This document shows positions 21,670-34,629 of a stretch of 64,000 nucleotides of DNA, piece by piece. The DNA is from Trebouxia sp. TZW2008 (lineage: Eukaryota; Chlorophyta; Trebouxiophyceae; Trebouxiales; Trebouxiaceae). Where the stretch lies: positions 56,622 through 120,621 of the forward strand of contig BDIU01000338.1 in the NCBI GenBank assembly GCA_002118135.1. The letters are read 5' to 3'. The position numbers were made by a program, and so were the translations under genes. Under the pieces are notes generated by a model, which saw nothing but the letters and a program-made list of their open reading frames with translations, did not search any database and was not told the DNA's origin. How positions within the stretch are numbered: position 1 is the first letter of the stretch; each line of letters opens with the position of its first letter.

Positions 21670-24600
21670 TCAGCTGTCAGCCGTACTTTCAAACATAGCA
21701 TCCATGTGTAGCTTTCTCTTCCGCAGGTAGCGGGCATCTTCTGTTTGCAAAACAGGTCTATCGTCTTCCTGCCCTAGTTTGTCTGCACTTGTAGGCGCCT
21801 GAGCTGCTGTTATTGGCTGCGCCTGGCCATTGCTCAACCTCTGCCTGCAAGTCAACATTGACATTGATGTTAAGCCCAACACAAAGTCACAACGACATTG
21901 CCCGCCAGGAGGATGCCATATTGCGTATTCCATTGGATGTCACCCAGAAATTTTGACAACACTATCTAGAGCGCTGCAATCTGCCTGTCTGCTCACGTGA
22001 TGCATTTTGTCAAGTACAGCATCTGCAGCTCAAAACCACACGGTACGTCTTGAACATGCGCTGCTGACAGCTTGGCTGCTCAACTGAGTACAAGCACTGG
22101 CAGGCATCATTCTGCTTTCAAATGTTCCCAAGGAAGATGCGCTATACAGCATGCAGAGCGCTGTATGTTACATGACATGTAAAGCGCTGTGTGTGCAGCG
22201 CTCACTTGTTGGTTAAATGAGCTATGCCTAAGTTCCTTCCTTGAACCATTGAGAAAAACAAGCTTTGTATCTTGCATAGTACTGTGTATGTGCAGCGCTT
22301 ACTTCTTGATGGGTTGTTGTGCCAAGTATAGAGCCCCTGCCAGACCCGTGTTGGGGTGCAGGTCTTCATGATGGGGCTCTGGTGCCTGTTGTATGGCAGA
22401 GGGACCCTGCATAACAAAATATGGCTTGAACAGCAGCTCTTGAGAAGGTCATTGCATCAATGATTAGGTTGACCTCTGTTACTTGTGCAAACAGTAACAA
22501 TTGTTTCTTGCAGCATCCCAATAAAGCAGCTGCTGTGAAAATTTCTGCGATCAAGCAGAAAAGCCTTGCGCAAGCTGTGCTGAGTTTTGCAGCCCTTTGC
22601 CGAGCTCAGGAAGGAAGCAGCAACAGGGTGATGCAAATGCTCACATACATCACTGGTATTGCAAGTTTGGAGTCAGGTTATGCAGAGGCGACTTACCGTC
22701 AGGGGAACTTGCACAGGTCCTGAATGTTTGGGCAGGGGCCGGGGTAGTTGGGCTGGCGGGGTGGGGGCAGGGTTCGAGGTGAAGAACTTGTGCTTCAGAG
22801 CATCTTCTGTTGTGATTCTGCGGGCTGGATCAAACTGCATCATCCTTGACAGCAGGTCCAGAGCATCTTCTGACGCCTGTCAGCAGCCAAGCATTGTGCG
22901 AGCAAGGAAATAGTCTACATCAGGACGTTCCAACTCAAAGACTTGGCTGCATGCATTGCATTGGCACTCAGCAGCTGCAGGATTGATGAAAGTCTGTCTG
23001 CCAGGACTGATGACCAGAAATGTTGGCATGCAGGACCTTTGGCGGTTGTAGTAGCAGGACAGATGCTGCCAACCCATCAGCGAGCGCACACCATAAAGAG
23101 TTGCAAAGGCCGCAACATCACTTTCATGATGAGGCGGAAAGATGCGGGGTTCCTCACAGCAATCTTCTCACAAACATGTAAGCGCCTGATGAGAGTGGCT
23201 ACTGCCAAGGCTTACCCCCTTGACTATAGAACCTAGGGGAGGGGCAACAGTCTGCTGGAACTCAACATAGTTGGGTAGGTCCCGCATGCCAGGCCACTGA
23301 GCCTCAGTTGGCGTCCCTAGAGCTTGAAAGATCTTGCCCAGGATGTCGAGATCACTGCTGCCCACAAACCATGGCCGCCTTGTGATCAGCTCTGCAGCAG
23401 TGCATCAATGTAGTTTTGTTTGCATCCTGTGACAGATACTGCAAGCAATGTATGCCTCAGCTGTGCAGGTGAACTGACTGGGAGTGCCTAGAGCTTGAAA
23501 AATCTTGCCCAGGATGTCTAGATCACTGCTACCCACAAACCACGGCCGCCGCATGATCAGCTCTGCAACAATGCACCAGCATTAGTCGGGGTTTTGCAAA
23601 ATTGCAGCGTCCTGGAACAAGCTGTTGCCCACACATCACAGCTGCTGTGTTGTCAGCTCTGCAGCAATGCAACAGCACATGTTGCATTGATACAAATCTT
23701 CACTTGCACTTACAATCTGGGAACTGCAACAGCTGCTGCAATATAAGCTGCCCCCAAGGCAAAGCAGATGGTACTACAATGAAGCAACATGCTCTTTACA
23801 AAGACTTCACAGCAAGTATGAACAATGAGGACTTTCATGTACAGCGCCACTCCCAGGCAAACTCACACACTTGTGGCAGCTGCCTACATTCACACACGTC
23901 CCATCAACAGAAGGCGCGGGGCAAACAATGCTCATTGTCTGTATGCACAGCCTTTGGGGTGGCAAGGCAGCTTTGCTTTGGATGTGTACCTGCTAGAATG
24001 CATCCGGCAGCCCACACATCAATTGCCGGACCATAGCAAGTGCTGCCAAAGAACAGCTCGGGCGGCCTATACCATGTTGCAAAGACCTGCATCACAAGAA
24101 ATGGTGACAGTTCCAGCCACGACCAATGAAGTGGACAAACCATGCCTGGTGATTGAAATGTGATAACAAACTATGCAAGAACAGTGCGTGGAAATGTACT
24201 GGTGGCTCAGGCCAACTATGCCGTGCAAGTTTGGGCAGCTTAGTCCATATGAATGCATGCTTGCAAAAGCAAAAGGCTCTGCAACAGATGTCACAGGTGT
24301 TTTGCAGCATGAGAGCCAACCTGATTAGTCCATTTGCGGTCTGGACTGCCAAAGATGCGAGCTAAGCCAAAGTCTCCTAGTTTCAGCTGGCCTGCACACA
24401 ATAGTTATTCAGAATTAAAGGGGTTGTTCACCAATCTTGAAACATTTGCTGCCTTTGCTTCACTGCCTTGCGCAACAGGGCCAACAACAACTGGATGTAA
24501 CAGAATTTGTGCTGGTCACCAAGGAAGGACAACGTTCCTGACACTCAATGATTCTCTTGAAAAGGACGCTCAATATGAGAGCATTCTGGTGCAGCAACAA

Positions 24601-25894
24601 AGCGATCATGAACTCATCACTGTGTTCCAACTGCAGTGGTACTCTCAAGCAGGCACAATGTAAGGACAGTTGAGTCTGATGAGTAATGCAGACGTTATAA
24701 AGAGAGATTGCTGTACCTTTGTCAGAGATGAGGAAGTTGTTGGGTTTGATGTCGCGATGAAGCACCCAACGCTTGTGACAGAAGTGCAGGCCTTGCAAGA
24801 CCATCTTCATGTAAGCTTTAACATCTGCTGGAGACAGTATCAGGCTCCTGTCTTTGATGACAATCTCCAGATCTGTTTGCATGTACTCAAAGACCTGACA
24901 CGCACAAAGCCACTATGTCAAAACCTGAACTGCAGTGCTTGAGTTGTGCTGCTTGAGTTGCTTTCCTTGACTTGCAGTGCTGAATGTGTAGTGCTTGAGT
25001 TGTGCTGCTTGAGCTGCTTTCCTTGACTTGCAGTGCTGAATGTGTGGTGCTTGAGTTGTGCTGCTTGAGCTGCTTTCCTTGACTTGCAGTGCTGAATGTG
25101 TAGTGCTTGAGTTGTGCTGCTTGAGCTGCTTTTCTTGACTTGCAGTGCTGAATGTGTAGTGCTTGAGTTGTGCTGCTTGAGCTGCTTTTCTTGACTTGCA
25201 GTGCTGAATGTGTAGTGCTTGGATTGTGCTGCGGGCATGCAGCTATTTTGGCAAGGCCTGACTGCATTGCCATTGATTGTTATGCAAGGTAGATGAGGGT
25301 GACGGCTGGTAAGCATCACTTACTGGCAATGCACGGCACAGATGCACCTTCCTAGGAAAATCTGGAATGACGTTGTTTTGTCTGAGTTCCAACAATTCAA
25401 CATCAGACCTCCTTATGGCAATGCTCAAGACAAGCCTGCCTGGCGGGGCAGGACTTGTGCCACATACATCTGGCAATGTATGCTAGAAAGTGCATCTTGC
25501 AACAATCATTATTGTGCACCTTCATCGCTGCAAGTGGCAGCCATAAAGCACTGAAAGAAGCAGTGTTAGAGAGCAGATTTACCAGACTCAGATTTTGCTT
25601 GTGTGGGAAAACATCGATGAGTTGGACAATGTGTGGCCCATGCAGCTCTCTCAGCAGTTTGATTTCCCTCAAAGCTGTGACATTGACTCCTTCCTTTGCC
25701 TTGCCCAGTCTGATCTTCTTTATAGCAACGACCTTCCCAGTCTGTCACGTTGCGCACAGTTGGTATGCAGTCAAACGTGACATTTTACATTTTGCGCGTT
25801 GCGCATCACAGCAAAGCACCTCCTTGTGCGTAGCCTTGAACACAACACCAAAAGTCCCCTCTCCTAGGGTTGCTCCTTTGATGTATTTGTCCAT
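21670..25894 (-). CDS. CDKD: D-type cyclin-dependent kinase (CDK7/CDKD), CDK-activating kinase of TFIIH
   Basis: Eight exons (-): 25820-25894, 25583-25741, 24717-24894, 24321-24391, 23990-24086, 23216-23391, 22697-22876 and 21670-21840. All phases join and give about 368 residues, the usual size. The start [20 protein letters not shown] holds the Gly-rich loop. AIKKIRLG has the ATP Lys and the family signature [23 protein letters not shown] is the catalytic loop, and DFGLA follows. The T-loop [11 protein letters not shown] keeps the Ser and Thr sites known to be phosphorylated in CDK7. [22 protein letters not shown] and the tail [14 protein letters not shown] are typical of plant CDKDs. The family phosphorylates the T-loops of other CDKs and the RNA polymerase II C-terminal domain with cyclin H and MAT1. 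The site before WYR reads ATWYRPPE where other CDK7s have TRWYRAPE. The gene is divergent from TRAP-beta. Confidence 0.93.
23480..23567 (-). repeat. Pseudo-exon copy of the CDKD exon 23216-23391
   Basis: On the minus strand the first 88 bases of the exon recur ([16 protein letters not shown]...) about 170 bases upstream of the true exon in gene orientation. The 3' half and donor are absent. Confidence 0.85.
24934..25232. repeat. 56-base minisatellite in CDKD intron 2
   Basis: About five copies of a unit containing TGCTTGAGTTGTGCTGCTTG and CTTGACTTGCAGTGCTGAAT lie between exons 24894 and 25583. The Ser/Gln/Thr-rich open frames over this stretch are artefacts of the repeat. Confidence 0.9.
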
Positions 25895-26546
25895 CTTCGG
25901 TAAGTGTCACCGACGTGAAAGCTTTGGCGCACTGTGTCCAGGTAAAACTTCCATTTTTGCAATGGCTACATTATGCTCATGCACTCCGGAGCATCAAGAC
26001 TCTGTCACCAGTCACGGGCGCTCCGGTGCAACCTTAACACATGCCGTGATCAGTAGGTGCCGTCTGAGATGTAACGGGTGATTGAGCAGTGCGGCAGCTA
26101 CAAGCGCCGCGAGATCGTAAGACTGTATGCAACCGGTTTGCAATACGGCTTCTGAGAGGTCACGCGCACGTTGCAAGCGTGCTGCAGGTGCAAGTCGGTC
26201 GTTGCGACTGCTTCAGCACGCTGATCGATGCCAAGGCAATCTGCAGCAAAAGATTGTGATGAAGCAATGCAAATGCCCAACCGCGTCTGCAAGTGAGGCC
26301 GCAAGATTGCCTGCAATCAAGCATGCAGCGCCATGAACTTGTCTGGGAAGTTACCTGGGCTTGCTGATCTTCTATACTTCTTCTCCTTCCTCTTCGTTTG
26401 TACTGACAGTGATTGTCGAAGCGCAAGCAGCTCCGCTATAGCTTGTTTCAAATAGATTGAAACCTGTGTTGTATCGTATAGTCGACAACGTCATTGGATG
26501 CGCCCGTCGCCCACCTGATTGAGACGACCTTTTCACACAACCTCGG
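25895..26546. promoter_or_regulatory. Bidirectional upstream region, CDKD (-) and TRAP-beta (+)
   Basis: About 650 bases separate two divergent start codons. The part 26000-26540 is richer in CpG than the surroundings. I see no clear TATA box for either gene, and the open frames here look like leader sequence. Confidence 0.4.
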
Positions 26547-27904
26547 ATGGGTGGCATCAAGCAGTGGCTGCTGTTTGCTTCCCTGCTGTCGTTACTCGTT
26601 GCCGGCGGTGTGCGCGGGCAGGACGACGTCGAGGACGTTGTTGAGGATGTTGACATTCCCGACAAAGCCTTCTTGCTGATTCGGCACAAGATAGACACAG
26701 TCGAGCTTGTTCAAGGGAGGAATACCTCAGTAGTCGTAGAAATCTACAATGCAGGCAACAGGTGAAACTTTCAGTACTCCGTCGCTGTTGGCAGAGGCTT
26801 GTCAGGACATTGCTGGCCTGCGCGCTCTCGTGACCAGCAAGTTGCATTTGGCTGATAGTGATCACGATTCTGCAGTGCTGCTACTGATGTGGTCCTCAAG
26901 GGCGCTCAGTGGCCTCTTGCGGATTTCGAAGACAGCGGAGGAGTTGCATCAAGCTCATGGAACAGAATATCATCTGGGCAAACTGTCCGCGTCGAATACT
27001 TCTTGACGCCTAAAGTTTCAGGACCATATGCACCTCTGGCTGCCACTGTCACATACAAGGCAGAGCACGGAGTCAGCAGCACACAGGTCATTACATTGTC
27101 TTCTGTTCAAAGCAGTAGCTTTGACCAGTTGTCCTTGTATTGACGTATCTATGTATCTCAGAGACGCACTGCAGTCCAAATGCATTAATTGGTTTGCAAT
27201 TGCCTTGTCCTTATGTTGAGGATCCTTGAGGAAAATTCACTGTACCTCGACTATTCAGAACGATAAGCAGCAGGAATGCGGTAGATGATATTCCTTTGAC
27301 CTGTGCAGGTCGCCTATGGTGCTACACCTGTCCTATACATTCTGTCCCCCACCCAGAAGCTGTTGCGAACTGGCCTTCAAGTGGTAAGCTTGCGAGGGAT
27401 ACAATGTACTGCATCAAGCATGCCATGCAAGAGTCCCCCTGCTGAATCATCAGTGCTGATTGACGACTCAGTCGCACTGAGCAGTGCTGATTGATGGATC
27501 AATTGCACTCAACAGTGCTGATTGATGGATCAGTTGCATTAAACAGTGTTGATTGATGGATCAGTTGCATCAAACAGTGTTGATTGATGGATCAGTTGCA
27601 TTAAACAGTGATGATTGACGGGTCAATTGCATTGACTGGTGTGGATTGATGGGTCAGTTGCATCAAACAGTGCTCATTGATTGATCAGTTTCACCAAACA
27701 GTGCTGATTGGCAGTGTATCTCTGTAGGGCAGCTACCTGTCATTAGGCTTTGTGCGCACACCAGAGCAGTGGAAGTGGGCAGGCATCACAGTGGGTGGAA
27801 GTACAGTATTGTTAGGCTCATGGTGGGCCTACACTGTTGCAACAGATGCCAACAAGCGGAAAAAATACAAGAGAGCATTGGAAGAAGTCACAAAGTACCA
27901 GTAG
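26547..27904 (+). CDS. SSR2: Translocon-associated protein subunit beta (TRAP-beta/SSR2)
   Basis: Four exons: 26547-26761, 26876-27086, 27309-27383 and 27728-27904. Phases agree and give 225 residues. A signal peptide (QWLLFASLLSLLVAGGVRG) is followed by an acidic stretch. The family core comes next: FLLIRHKIDTVELVQGRN, VVVEIYNAGNSAATDV, SWNRISSGQTV and LTPKVSGPY. Near the C-terminus WKWAGITVGG begins a single transmembrane helix, followed by a Lys-rich cytosolic tail (KRKKYKRALEE). The family sits in the ER membrane next to Sec61 and assists translocation and signal-sequence recognition. TGTAA signals occur 10-25 bases after the stop. Confidence 0.92.
27452..27715 (+). repeat. 31-base minisatellite in the last TRAP-beta intron
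   Basis: About eight units of CAGTGYTGATTGATGGATCA plus GTTGCATYAAA fill most of the intron 27384-27727. Divergence between units is moderate. Confidence 0.85.
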
Positions 27905-28260
27905 CAGTAGGGTTTGTAAATACACTGTAATACAGTGAAAAGAAGCGCTAGTGCAGAGGACTTGGCACCGGCGAGTATTAGCCAGTGCATTCTGACTGAC
28001 AGTTGCACAACAACATACAAGGCATGACAAGCTCAATGCTCGTCACTCACATGACTGCAGCATTATCTGCACAAACATCAGAAACAGCTCAACTGACAGC
28101 AGACCACTGACAAAACTTTTGTAGCAACCTGGCACGTTTAAGTAAGACAAGACCTGCAGTCAGCGAGCCCATTATCATCAAGGCCTTTGTCATAGGCAAG
28201 CTCATGTGTTCAAGCACCTCATACATAATGTACAAACTAAGTAACGGACACAAACGGTGC
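27905..28260. other. Convergent intergenic region, TRAP-beta / coiled-coil gene
   Basis: Apart from the TGTAA motifs at its left edge I see nothing; it holds the 3' ends of two convergent genes. Confidence 0.5.
27915..27930 (+). terminator. TGTAA polyadenylation signals after TRAP-beta
   Basis: TGTAA occurs at 27915-27919 and 27926-27930, just after the stop at 27902-27904. TGTAA is the usual chlorophyte signal. Counterparts lie after eL43 (34611-34615, -), DNAAF5 (42458-42462, -) and the helical-repeat gene (59767-59771, +). Confidence 0.6.
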
Positions 28261-31200
28261 TCAAGCAGGACTAGCAGGCGTGTGCGGCCTCGTCAGCATG
28301 ACTTGGGCTGCGAAAACCTTCCTGCCAGGGCTAGGCTCAGGCAAATGTGCAGGTCCTTCTGCTACATACGTCTGTGCCACAACACTATGCAAAGCATCAT
28401 CCTGAGTGCTGCTGCTTAGCTGGGAAGCCTGCCGAGTTGCAGTGTCGATGCCATCATTTGCCTTGCTTGCAGTCATATTTGCCTGCACTTCTGCCTTAAG
28501 ACCAAGGCCGTGCAGTCTGTTGCGCCTGCTGCTGTCTGCATGACCTGCTGTTCCTAGCAAAGCCTCATTCTCATCATCAGACACATCTGAGCTGCTGCTA
28601 GCCATTGCTGGCGCATCCCACGACCCTTGTTGGACTTGCGCTGCCCTACTCTTGGCCGCGACAAAAGTGCCATGCGCCTCAAGTTGCAATGACGCCCTGA
28701 GCTGCGGCATTTCTGTCTGTTGCTGCCCATGCTGACCAGCAAACGGGCGCTCAGTGCCTGATCTACGCAATGTATTGCTGTTCTGGTTGGTCCTGTCCGC
28801 CAAAGCATGCGTCCCTGAAACGCTTGTTCTGGCAGCTGACTTGGACCCCTACAAGGCAAAGTATCTTGGCAAGTCATCGTACCAGCATGCCCCCAGCTGC
28901 TTGCATGCTGCAGCCAGATCAACATGCCCTGAATTTAGTTATGCTCATGTAGACAACACCGCCGTAATCAATGCTTGCAAAGCATATTCTACAGCAAACC
29001 ATTATACTTGCGCTGCTGAAAGTAGCTAGCTAGGGCGATAGTACCCAGAGCTTGCACCTGATGCTCTTGTTAAGCTAAGCTTGCGACCACAATGTGCCAG
29101 GCAAGTTTGAGAAACCGGCATACCTGAGCAAGTACTGACATCAGCTGCCATTCCATGTCCTCCTTCCTCTTCATCAGCTGCTGGTTCATGCCTAGTTGCT
29201 GCTCTATCTGATTGTCACGCTCTGCCAGCACCCTCTGCAAAGCACAAGACACAAGGCGCGTCATTCAATGTCGGCACAGACTGGTTCTGAAATGAGATTG
29301 GAATCATGTTGCCCCCCCCCCCCCCCCCCCCCCCCCCCTCCCCTTTTTANNTTTTCCCCCCCCCCCCCCCGCCTCCCTCCCTTTCCCTGTTTACTGACAG
29401 TCTTGCTGTGTAACAGATAAGCGGCCAAGCATCAGTCAGCAGTCGGGCATCAGCAACAGTCACCTGGTCCGAAACGGTCACATATGCAAACAGAGCTGTT
29501 ATGCACATTTTGATAAGGCCCGTTGGTGAACACTGCAGCTTGCAAATATATCAGAGCAAAGCTCAGCACTTCAAAGGAGTGGCTGTTGTTTTAGGCAGCA
29601 TCTAGTATATACATAGCATATATCAGGCACAATGGTGCATGCATACGGTTATCAATTGAGATGCAGACACTGACCTGAAGGTTTGAAGTCTCTTCCTGAA
29701 GCGCTTGAATCTCCTGATGCAAGCCGTCCACTTTGCTGCAAGCTGCCTCTTGCTTGATCTGTATGCAACCCAGTTTGTTCATGCTTTGCAGCAGCTATGT
29801 CAGCGGCATTTGTGAATGTACATACAAGGCGTGCAGACAAGTGCGTACTCTGTTTGCAACATAGTCCGTTGATGCATTGCAGCAGCTGCGTCAATGGCAC
29901 TTTTGCAAATGTACACAACTGTATTTATGGTTGCTACAACTGTGACTGGCATTTAGACGATAGCCTGGATCTGAACCCTCACCTACAGGCTGATGAAGGG
30001 CAAGGGGCAAAGGGCATGCGCATGACACCCGCTTCAAGCTGCTACTTCATGGGATAGAGCAGCGGGCATAGAAGCTGACTATGCACAAGGCAACATCGCA
30101 TGTCATGCACAAGCTGATTTGTTGAGAGCAAGCATAGCATGCTAGTCACTCACCCTGAACTGACTGTGTTCCCGTGGCAAGCAGAGAAGGCAACTGTGCA
30201 CATTGCATGCCATGTTGAAGATGGATTGTTGCCAGCGAGCAAAGCAACATCAAAGCTGCAACACGCTCACCCAAGCTTCGTAATATTATAAGCTTCGCAG
30301 CAAGCACAGGGGATGGCTGTATACAAAGCCAATCACATGCGATGCCAAAGCTAATGAAGCAACAGCAAGCAAAGCAGCAGCAATGTCGCAAGGCGCTTAC
30401 CCAGGCTTCTTTGCATACCCGTGGCAAGCACAGAAGATGGCTGTACACAAAGCACATTGCATAGCATATGTATGGTGACTTGGTGGAAGGAAGGAGAAGG
30501 AAGCCAGGCAGCAACAAAGCTGCCAGCCACTCACCCAAGCATCATTGCATTCTTGCCGCATGCTGCGTGAGCTCTCCATTAACACCCTGTTCTCTGCAGC
30601 CAGCTTGTCTACTTCTTGCTGAGACTCTGCAAGCCTCCTCTCAAAAGCTTGATGTGCCTCTTGACTCCTGTGCAAAGACAAAAACTCAGCTTGCTGTCAC
30701 AAACTTGAGAGTTCATGAGACTCCTGCTTGTTTCAGCTCATCCTCTTGCTGTGGGCCACCTCCTCTCAAAAGCTTGACTTGCCTCCTGCCCACAAAGAAG
30801 GACACAGCTTGCTATCACTGACTGCAAGAGTATGTGAGACACAGTGCTGTGTCACTTCTGGGGTAAAGGGGGAACCTTGTACCCGTACCTCATACCTCTT
30901 CTGGGTACTGTACCCTTGACAAAACAGATGTCAAGACAGTGTGTCATTGTGACTGGCCAGCTCAGCTTTGTGATGTGAGACGGACACATGGCATCGCATG
31001 AGTCATCTGCACAATGACTGCACCGTGCAACTTCTGAACAGAATGCACAGATGACACCAAACTGCACTGATGGGCAAATCTAGCGAGTCAAAAGCCATGC
31101 AACTGAGCTGTCCAAAGCTTGTTGGGTGTCAGCACCTTAGAGCTGTCCTGGAGCTGCTGTTGGTGATGGCCCAGCTGCTCTTGCAGTTGCGCAGCATGCC

Positions 31201-34200
31201 GTTTTCAAAAGCCAAGGCAGGTTCGTACTGGCAGACTATTGCATGGCAGTACTCTGGTTTATCTTGATGTTCAATGCGCCATGCAGTCTTAAAGCAACAA
31301 GCATAGATGGTGTCAGAGAGAGCAAATGCAGCATGATCAGCAACTCACCTGTCCAAAGCTTGCTGAATATCAGCAACTTGATGGATTCTGTCCTGCAAAT
31401 GCTGCTGGTGATGCCTCAGCTGCTCTTGAAGGTGTGCAGAATGCTGCTCTGCGTTTGAGAGCTCTGCATCGTGCTCTGCCTGAATGCTGTCTAGCTCCGC
31501 TTGCAGACGATTGCTGTCACTCATGATAGCTCGCACTCGTGCCTCAACACCCGCTTTCATCTGAGTTCACACCATGTCTATGTCCAAGTGTGTGATGCTG
31601 TAGCATGCTGGCAGCATATTGCTTAGGTAAACATGCCATGTTGTTACATTCTGCGCGTAGTCACTCTTCGCAGAGACTGCACTTTAGTAGAGCAAGGTGA
31701 AATCACGGTTTTTGCACATCAAGTGGATATGGATTTGGTGCATTGACGACGCAGGCTGAACACATCGTTGAATGGATTTGGTCTGTTCAGAAACATCATG
31801 CTGATGCAAAACGAAGCATGAAGCAATGCTGCTGTTGCTGGGACATTGCTGGATATGGGCTTGTCTACACAGATGTCTGGCACAGCGCGAGTCCCTGCAA
31901 GCTTCTCGAATGGTCGCTGCAAGGCATCAAAACACGAAGTTGCTGTTGTGGTGTACCTCGTCAAACCAAGGACCTCTCTGCTCTTCAACAGCCAATCTCA
32001 GCTCATCTCTCTCCTGCACTGCTGAACCCAGCTCCCCTTCACACTTCTTCAGCCGCATGAGGAACACCAGATTGTCTGCGGTCAGCGAAGCAACCATGTC
32101 TTGATGCCTGTCTGCCATGGCTTTGGCCCTTGCTGCTTCAGCTTTCAGTGCGTCTACTACACTGGTAGCAGCCTGCATCAGAGTGCAGACATATGCAGAT
32201 GATGCCTATAGCTTTGATGGCGTTGAATGAAGAGATACAGAAGTGCCCAACTTCTATGTTGCATGGTATCTGGCGACTGCTGGTGTGTGTCATGCAGGCT
32301 GAAAGGTTTTGGCAATGGCAGCCTGCATCAGAGTGCTGTTTTGACGCCCTTGAATGCACAACTCAGAAACGCCCACCTTGTGTGCTACATGGCATGTGGC
32401 ATTTGCTGATGAGTTCCACGCAGTGTCGCAATGTTTGATTGCTGATACGTTTTGCAATACCTGCTCCTGCTGCATAGCTTGTGCTTCAGAGTCGCGCAGT
32501 TGCTGTGTCTCCTGATCCAGCTGTTGCATGCGGCTCTCAGCATTTGCGGCTCTCATGTGGGCTGTCTCAGAGTCATCTGCAAGAGTTGCAGTCTGACATC
32601 TGAGGCTCCTGATCTCAGCTTCTTGCTCAGCTGCCTATGCAGAGCAATTCTGCTGCTCGATAGTTGACAGTGGCAGCACAAGCACAGCAGTGCAGTGCGA
32701 CATCAGCACTGCAGCAAATCATGGCGCAGTCATAGCATGAACAAAGTAACGACATTTGCCCAGTGAGCATGCGTTGACGGTTATTTGATGTGGTCGAGCA
32801 CACTTCAGAAGCTGTCGCAGCTGTGGACGGTGCCTTCCTGGCGCACAGAATGCATGCCTGATGGCATACCTGCTGCTTTGCAGAATCTATGTTTGCATTC
32901 AACTGCTGCCGCCCTCTTTCTAGCACATGCACCTTATGTAAGGCATCCTGCAGCAGTATTGCAAACTTCTGTCCTCTGCAGTACAGCTTGCTGATAGCAT
33001 GTCACGGCAGCTCTGTTGGCCTGTGTGGGAACAGCCTTCATTCTGCTGCCTTCAACATCATGCAGTGCAGCACAGCAAAGCGTGCATCTTGACATGCGGA
33101 GTTGGTGCACCTGCAAGTCATCTTTGACTGATGCAAGTAGCATAAGGGCCTCTTGCTTAGCAGCATCAGCAGCATCAATGACTGACTGCCAGTGACTGGT
33201 TGCTGAGTACACTTGGCTGGCTTGCATGAGCAAGTGATCCACATTCTCCTTGCCTTTGCTGAGGCTCTCAAGGCTTTTGTGTTTTCTACGCTTCAGTGTC
33301 GTCAAAGACATGCCCTGAGCATTGCGACGTTTGCTGTCAGAATCAACTGAGCGTTGCTGCTGTGTGACATAGCAAAGCACACCCTCATGCTAAAGTTACC
33401 TTTATGTCTTCTTCAGGCTGGCTGAAAACTTCGTATGCAGTTTGCAAGGACTCTGATAAGCCCTTTAAATGCGTGACAAACGAGTCCCACACCTGCTGAA
33501 CATGGTGATGGGACTGCATGCTTACTGAGGCTCACTGATCGTACAGACAGGCTGATAACGGCAGTATTTCAGGCTGCTACAGATCAGACACTTTGCGTGA
33601 CTGACGGCACGGTGCGAGGCTACCGGGGAAGCAGCGGGCTCATCATTTTCCTGTTTATCCTTTGCGGTTGCTTCACTTTGTCCTTGACGCTCAGTTTGAC
33701 TGCCCTGATCGCGCAGCAGCTTGACAGCCCGCTGTCATTGCTAAATTTGGGGTGTCGACTTCCTTTACAAAATGCGCTCTTCTTCCTGAAGAAGAATAAA
33801 AAGCAGCAAATCAGGGCAGGATGCAGTCAATGCTTCCACCTCAGAAACCTCAAGGAATGTCACAGGGGTGCCGTGATCAGAAACGTATGCAGCCCAACAG
33901 AACGAGCAATGCTGGCATACTAGTGTTGCCTTCAGCCCAGGCAGAGAATGCAAATTTCTTGACACACTGCAGTACCTGGAAGACATGCTACGAGGGTTGA
34001 TGTTCGTGCCTTGTGCATCACTTCAGGTTGGCCATTCTGGGCCACGATTGTTTGCGTTTGGCAGCATCACAGAGCTGCCATGCTGCAGATTGCATGCGTT
34101 GCATATCTGCATGACTGTTGATAGGCTGCTCTTCAATATAAACAGTAGCAGCCAGCAGCAGCCCAGGAGACATGTGCACACAACTCAACGTGCGTTGCTC

Positions 34201-34432
34201 AGCACTGTACGCACATCTCTCTGCGCAAGCCAGGGCATAGGCCATGAACCATTTGTGATAGCTCCGCATGCTGCAAAGGCAGATTCACAGACAAGTCAGC
34301 AGCAACTTGAAGCTGCAGCTGCCCCAGCCTTGTTGAGCAATTTCGCAGCCCCAATCTGCAACATCTAAGGGATGTTTGCTTTCCCAACTACGACAGGATA
34401 CCTGTGCTGTCAGCTGGAGCTCTGTGACAGTT

Positions 34433-34467
<35 letters not shown>

Positions 34468-34551
34468 GTGCTGATTGCCTGTGCCGCAGGGGCATGCTGC
34501 TACTTCTGCTCTTCTGAGCTGTGACAGCTGTGACACGGCTTCAAGCACCAT
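28261..34551 (-). CDS. Large coiled-coil protein, function unknown
   Basis: Supported exons (-): 34402-34551, 33606-33731, 33400-33492, 33111-33356, 32870-32932, 32461-32634, 31957-32172, 31349-31560, 30535-30667, 29675-29758, 29124-29234 and 28261-28848. From 33731 onward every phase joins. The first exon (MVLEAVSQLSQLRR...) includes a CAG-encoded Gln tract and is joined through unresolved exons at 33740-34400. More than 730 residues result. Long Glu/Gln/Leu/Arg/Ala heptad stretches run through the middle (LQAELDSIQAEHDAELSNAE, RRLAESQQEVDKLAAEN, IQALQEETSNLQ). The last 195 residues are Ser-rich and acidic (SSSSDVSDDENEALL) and probably disordered. No motor or kinase motif is seen. Candidates include centrosomal, ciliary or Golgi tethering proteins; I cannot choose. 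Confidence 0.7.
29312..29370. other. Poly-C run with two undetermined bases
   Basis: A run of about 26 C is followed by TCCCCTTTTTA, two N at 29350-29351, TTTT and about 15 more C. It lies in an intron of the coiled-coil gene. This is probably a sequencing or assembly problem at a homopolymer, so local length is unreliable. Confidence 0.85.
30140..30440 (-). repeat. Three downstream copies of a coiled-coil exon 3' edge
   Basis: Near 30155, 30270 and 30400 the (-) strand repeats the end of the exon 30535-30667 (..CKEAW in place of CNDAW) with a GTGAGY/GTAAGC donor and about 80 bases of intron. Units are about 130 bases apart. Confidence 0.75.
30728..30792 (-). repeat. Upstream partial copy of the coiled-coil exon 30535-30667
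   Basis: The stretch repeats CCTCCTCTCAAAAGCTTGA and flanking bases of the exon's 5' part about 100 bases upstream in gene orientation, with changed splice site. Confidence 0.7.
31098..31215 (-). repeat. Copy of the coiled-coil exon 31349-31560 3' half
   Basis: The stretch aligns with GTCCAAAGCTTGCTGAATAT and following bases of the exon end. Scattered changes and a lost donor mark decay. Confidence 0.75.
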
Positions 34552-34629
34552 TTAATCATGCAATTGCAATGCAGCATATTGGTGCACACTTTCTGAATAT
34601 GAAACTATAGTTACAAGGTGTTGCTGCAT

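Noticed and set aside
24887..25319. Ser/Gln/His-rich repeated protein frames, CRISPR-like periodicity
   Set aside because: This is a 56-base minisatellite in a CDKD intron with no spacers, and the genome is eukaryotic.
25455..26081. 208-codon plus-strand frame
   Set aside because: It is antisense to CDKD exons 1 and 2, whose kinase motifs are certain.
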